Shown: one piece after another, positions 62,074 to 64,000 of the stretch
Numbering within the stretch: position 1 is the stretch's first letter
Layout: the number at the start of each line of letters is the position of its first letter
Source: Clostridioides difficile
Lineage (GTDB): Bacteria > Bacillota > Clostridia > Peptostreptococcales > Peptostreptococcaceae
Direction: 5' to 3'
Length of the DNA stretch: 64,000 nt
NCBI GenBank assembly: GCA_024919175.1
Contig: CP103804.1
Location: 3,038,001-3,102,000 of the forward strand
Made by a program: the position numbers and the translations under genes
Notes under the pieces: model-generated
Databases searched by the model: none
The model's input: only the letters and a program-made list of their open reading frames with translations
Told to the model about the DNA's origin: nothing

Positions 62074-62223
62074 TGTAATATTTCCCCCTAATTTGTTTAA
62101 TATTTATTTTGTTTTCTTGCCAATTTTCTATATCATTTTCTTTAGCTTTAGAAGTTCATAACATCTCTTTCACCACCTTTTATTTTAAATTACATATTTT
62201 CTCTTTATTAATAGTTTTTGCAA

Positions 62224-62520
62224 AATAAAAAACTCCGTCCTAAATCAATAGGACGGAGATTATCCGCGTTGCCACCTAAATTATATAAAAAATAAGCTCA
62301 AAACTTAATTCTTATACATCTCATTATCAGGTACTTACATACCCTATTCGCTGTAACGTGCGACTGACGATAAAGTCTACTCTCATAAAAATATGATTTC
62401 AATTTATTCCTCTAAGGTCCATTCACTATATTCCTTCTTGCTAAGATTCCACCATCCTCAGCTCTCTATGTTGAAGCTAAACATAATTACTCTTCCTTGT
62501 CATAGGATTTTTAATTTACT
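62224..62520 (-). ncRNA. T-box leader (tryptophan specifier), controls trpP
   Basis: On the minus strand: Stem I with AGAGAGCTGAGGATGG and AATCTTAGC, a specifier-like GAATGGACC (TGG at 62419-62421), the T-box core GGTGGCAACGCGG (62259-62279 region) and a terminator CTCCGTCC/GGACGGAG with T run (62224-62258). The T-box bulge would bind the uncharged tRNA acceptor end. Downstream trpP agrees with the Trp codon. Confidence 0.93.
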
Positions 62521-62658
62521 GTTGCTATTATAATATTCTAATTTTTTATAATTGTCAACTGTATTTTTTATTTTATTTAAAATTTAGAAAAAGTGTAGAA
62601 TAATTTTTCTAAATGCTTTAAACTTTTATTTAAATATTAAATTAGGAAGGATGATACT

Positions 62659-63126
62659 ATGTTTAGAGAAATGAGATTAAAAAAGAGAGAAATGACAAAA
62701 GAAGATACTATAGAAGTATTAAAAAATGGTGAATTTGGTACTTTTTCTACTATAAGTGAAAATGGCTATCCTTATGGAATTGCTGTAAATTATGTATACT
62801 TTAATGATTCTATATATTTTCATTGCGCAAGAAATGGACATAAACTAGATAATATCTCAGCAAATAACAAGGTTTCTTTCTTAGTAGTTACTAATGAAAA
62901 TGTTCTTCCAGACAAATTTAGTACTACATATGCTAGTGCTGTAGTGTTTGGAAAAGCCTTAACAGTAGATAATGAAGAAAAGAAAAATGCTCTTGTAGAA
63001 ATAATAAAAAAATATTCTAAGGGCTTTATTGAAGAAGGTATGAAATACATAGAAAAAGATATAAATTTAACAACTGTAGTTAAAATAGAAATAGACCATA
63101 TTTCTGGTAAAGCTTCACGTTTATAG
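62659..63126 (+). CDS. pyridoxamine 5'-phosphate oxidase-family (PPOX) flavin-binding protein
   Basis: 155 codons, AGGAAGGATGATACT before the ATG. PPOX/Nim-like split barrel: FREMRLKKREMTKEDTIEVLKNGEFGTFSTI, GYPYGIAVNYVYFNDSIYFHC, GHKLDNISANNKVSFLVV. It binds FMN or F420-type cofactors; NimA-like members reduce nitroimidazoles, but the sequence does not prove that. Single gene with own terminator. Confidence 0.92.
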   Translation: MFREMRLKKREMTKEDTIEVLKNGEFGTFSTISENGYPYGIAVNYVYFNDSIYFHCARNGHKLDNISANNKVSFLVVTNENVLPDKFSTTYASAVVFGKALTVDNEEKKNALVEIIKKYSKGFIEEGMKYIEKDINLTTVVKIEIDHISGKASRL

Positions 63127-63145
63127 TAATCTATACAATATATCT

Positions 63146-63172
63146 AAAGTGGCTATATGTATAGCCACTTTA
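63146..63172 (+). terminator. terminator of the PPOX gene
   Basis: AAAGTGGCTA pairs with TAGCCACTTT. Confidence 0.85.
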
Positions 63173-63245
63173 ATATTAAAAATTTTTTTACCATTATAAT
63201 TTTCAAAAAAGTAAGTGATTGTTGAAAGTGAGGTTGAAAATAACT

Positions 63246-63980
63246 ATGAAATTCAAGAAAAAATCAAAATTTTTACTCATTATTACACTTGCAATAATAA
63301 TTATGTTATCAACAGGCACAACAGCTTTAGAAATCCACACATCATCACAAATACATGGCAATAGTGAGATTAGCAATAGAGCAAATTTCAATACCTCTGC
63401 TAATTCCAAGGCAGGTGCAGACTCACAAAAAAGCAGTGCTAGTTTACCTCACAATGCACAAAACCTAAATGTTTCTTTGGACATTTTCAATGGAGGAGTA
63501 GAAATACTACCAGCCTCATCCAACAAAATAATAGCAAATTACAACAGCCAATACTATAATGTTAAAATGGCAGAACAAAATGGAAAATGGGTTGTATCTA
63601 TATCAGGAAAAACAGCTAAAATGGGTAATTCTAGCTATGTTCAACTTCATATGCCAAATATAAAATGTAATCTGGATGTAAATGTGATTGATGGTAGCTT
63701 TAGTTATGATTTACCAAAAAACTGTATTGATGAAATAAATGTTATTGCTAAAGATTCAAGCATTGAGTTTACTTCAAAAAATCAATACGAAAATAGCACT
63801 ATTTCTCTATCTTCAAAAGACAAAGAATTTCTTAAATATGGTCTAATTAATTATCCAAATTATTTTTCTAAGACACCTAATGGATTTGAGTATAAAGATG
63901 GTACAAGAAAAAATCAAATTGGTGTTTCACTGACAGGATTTACTAATGTTGATTTTAGAGATTTAAAGATAAAAAATTAA
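63246..63980 (+). CDS. secreted beta-rich protein, DUF4097-like
   Basis: 244 codons from the ATG at 63246; GTGAGG lies twelve bases ahead and an upstream TTG frame (from 63219) is also open. Signal peptide (KKKSKFLLIITLAIIIMLSTGTTALE), a Ser/Asn-rich linker, then repeated short beta strands (LNVSLDIFNGGVEILPASSNKII, VVSISGKTA, LDVNVIDGSFSYDL) like DUF4097 adhesin-type beta-helices. Located outside the membrane. Function unknown. Confidence 0.72.
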   Translation: MKFKKKSKFLLIITLAIIIMLSTGTTALEIHTSSQIHGNSEISNRANFNTSANSKAGADSQKSSASLPHNAQNLNVSLDIFNGGVEILPASSNKIIANYNSQYYNVKMAEQNGKWVVSISGKTAKMGNSSYVQLHMPNIKCNLDVNVIDGSFSYDLPKNCIDEINVIAKDSSIEFTSKNQYENSTISLSSKDKEFLKYGLINYPNYFSKTPNGFEYKDGTRKNQIGVSLTGFTNVDFRDLKIKN

Positions 63981-64000
63981 AGATTTAAATATAGGAAACT

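Overview
The window is AT-rich, low-GC Firmicutes chromosome. It reads as Clostridioides difficile: a cell wall protein with three CWB2 repeats behind a serine beta-lactamase-like domain (Cwp20 type), the DUF2935 spore coat protein CotB, a PAS/degenerate GGDEF/EAL protein (PdcA type), the orphan sporulation kinase beside metNIQ (PtpA type), a reverse rubrerythrin and the 29-base I-B CRISPR repeat typical of the species. The organism and the named orthologues come from memory of gene order and sequence, not from a search.

Region 1 (1 to about 5.5 kb) is the end of a gutted prophage. A PBSX-like tail gene (XkdP type) runs off the left edge. It is followed by a type I toxin-antitoxin module, a CRISPR array of 14 repeats with its leader, a membrane SHOCT protein, a second and related toxin-antitoxin module, and a tyrosine integrase with its putative arm-type repeats. 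The element ends inside a merR-family gene, of which only the first 48 codons remain. Repressor, replication, packaging and head genes are absent between the integrase and the tail gene. The CRISPR array has no cas genes here. Its three leader-distal repeats belong to a divergent subtype, and one spacer between them carries a 22-base perfect match to the antisense-RNA promoter of both flanking toxin-antitoxin modules.

Region 2 (5.6 to 25 kb) is mostly core chromosome: the c-di-GMP phosphodiesterase, cotB with a small upstream gene, a LUD protein, a creatininase-family amidohydrolase, a MATE exporter, a GntR-controlled ABC transporter, deoC, murJ, a decayed gene, a second primary-like sigma factor, an HSDR_N-like protein with a His/Cys tail, a secreted DUF1002 protein, proC, a cupin regulator and a 3-methyladenine glycosylase.

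Region 3 (25 to 41 kb) is metabolism and metal handling: the ptpA-type kinase, metNIQ under a SAM-I riboswitch, a Fur-box-preceded DUF3793 gene, an SsuABC-like importer, an AIM24 protein, the ferrous iron operon feoA-feoA-feoB plus a 50-residue Cys-rich partner, an alpha/beta hydrolase and a reverse rubrerythrin behind an excellent SigB promoter.

Region 4 (41 to 64 kb) is envelope and stress functions: a two-subunit ABC exporter, a YhgE/Pip membrane protein with its TetR neighbour, a rhodanese, cwp20, a 4Fe-4S protein, a response regulator/kinase/ABC/FtsX-permease operon, a GntR plus DUF1648/DUF5808 pair, an HD phosphohydrolase, a Trp T-box-controlled trpP transporter, a flavin-binding PPOX protein and a secreted beta-rich protein. 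Most transcription units end in clear rho-independent hairpins, listed below.
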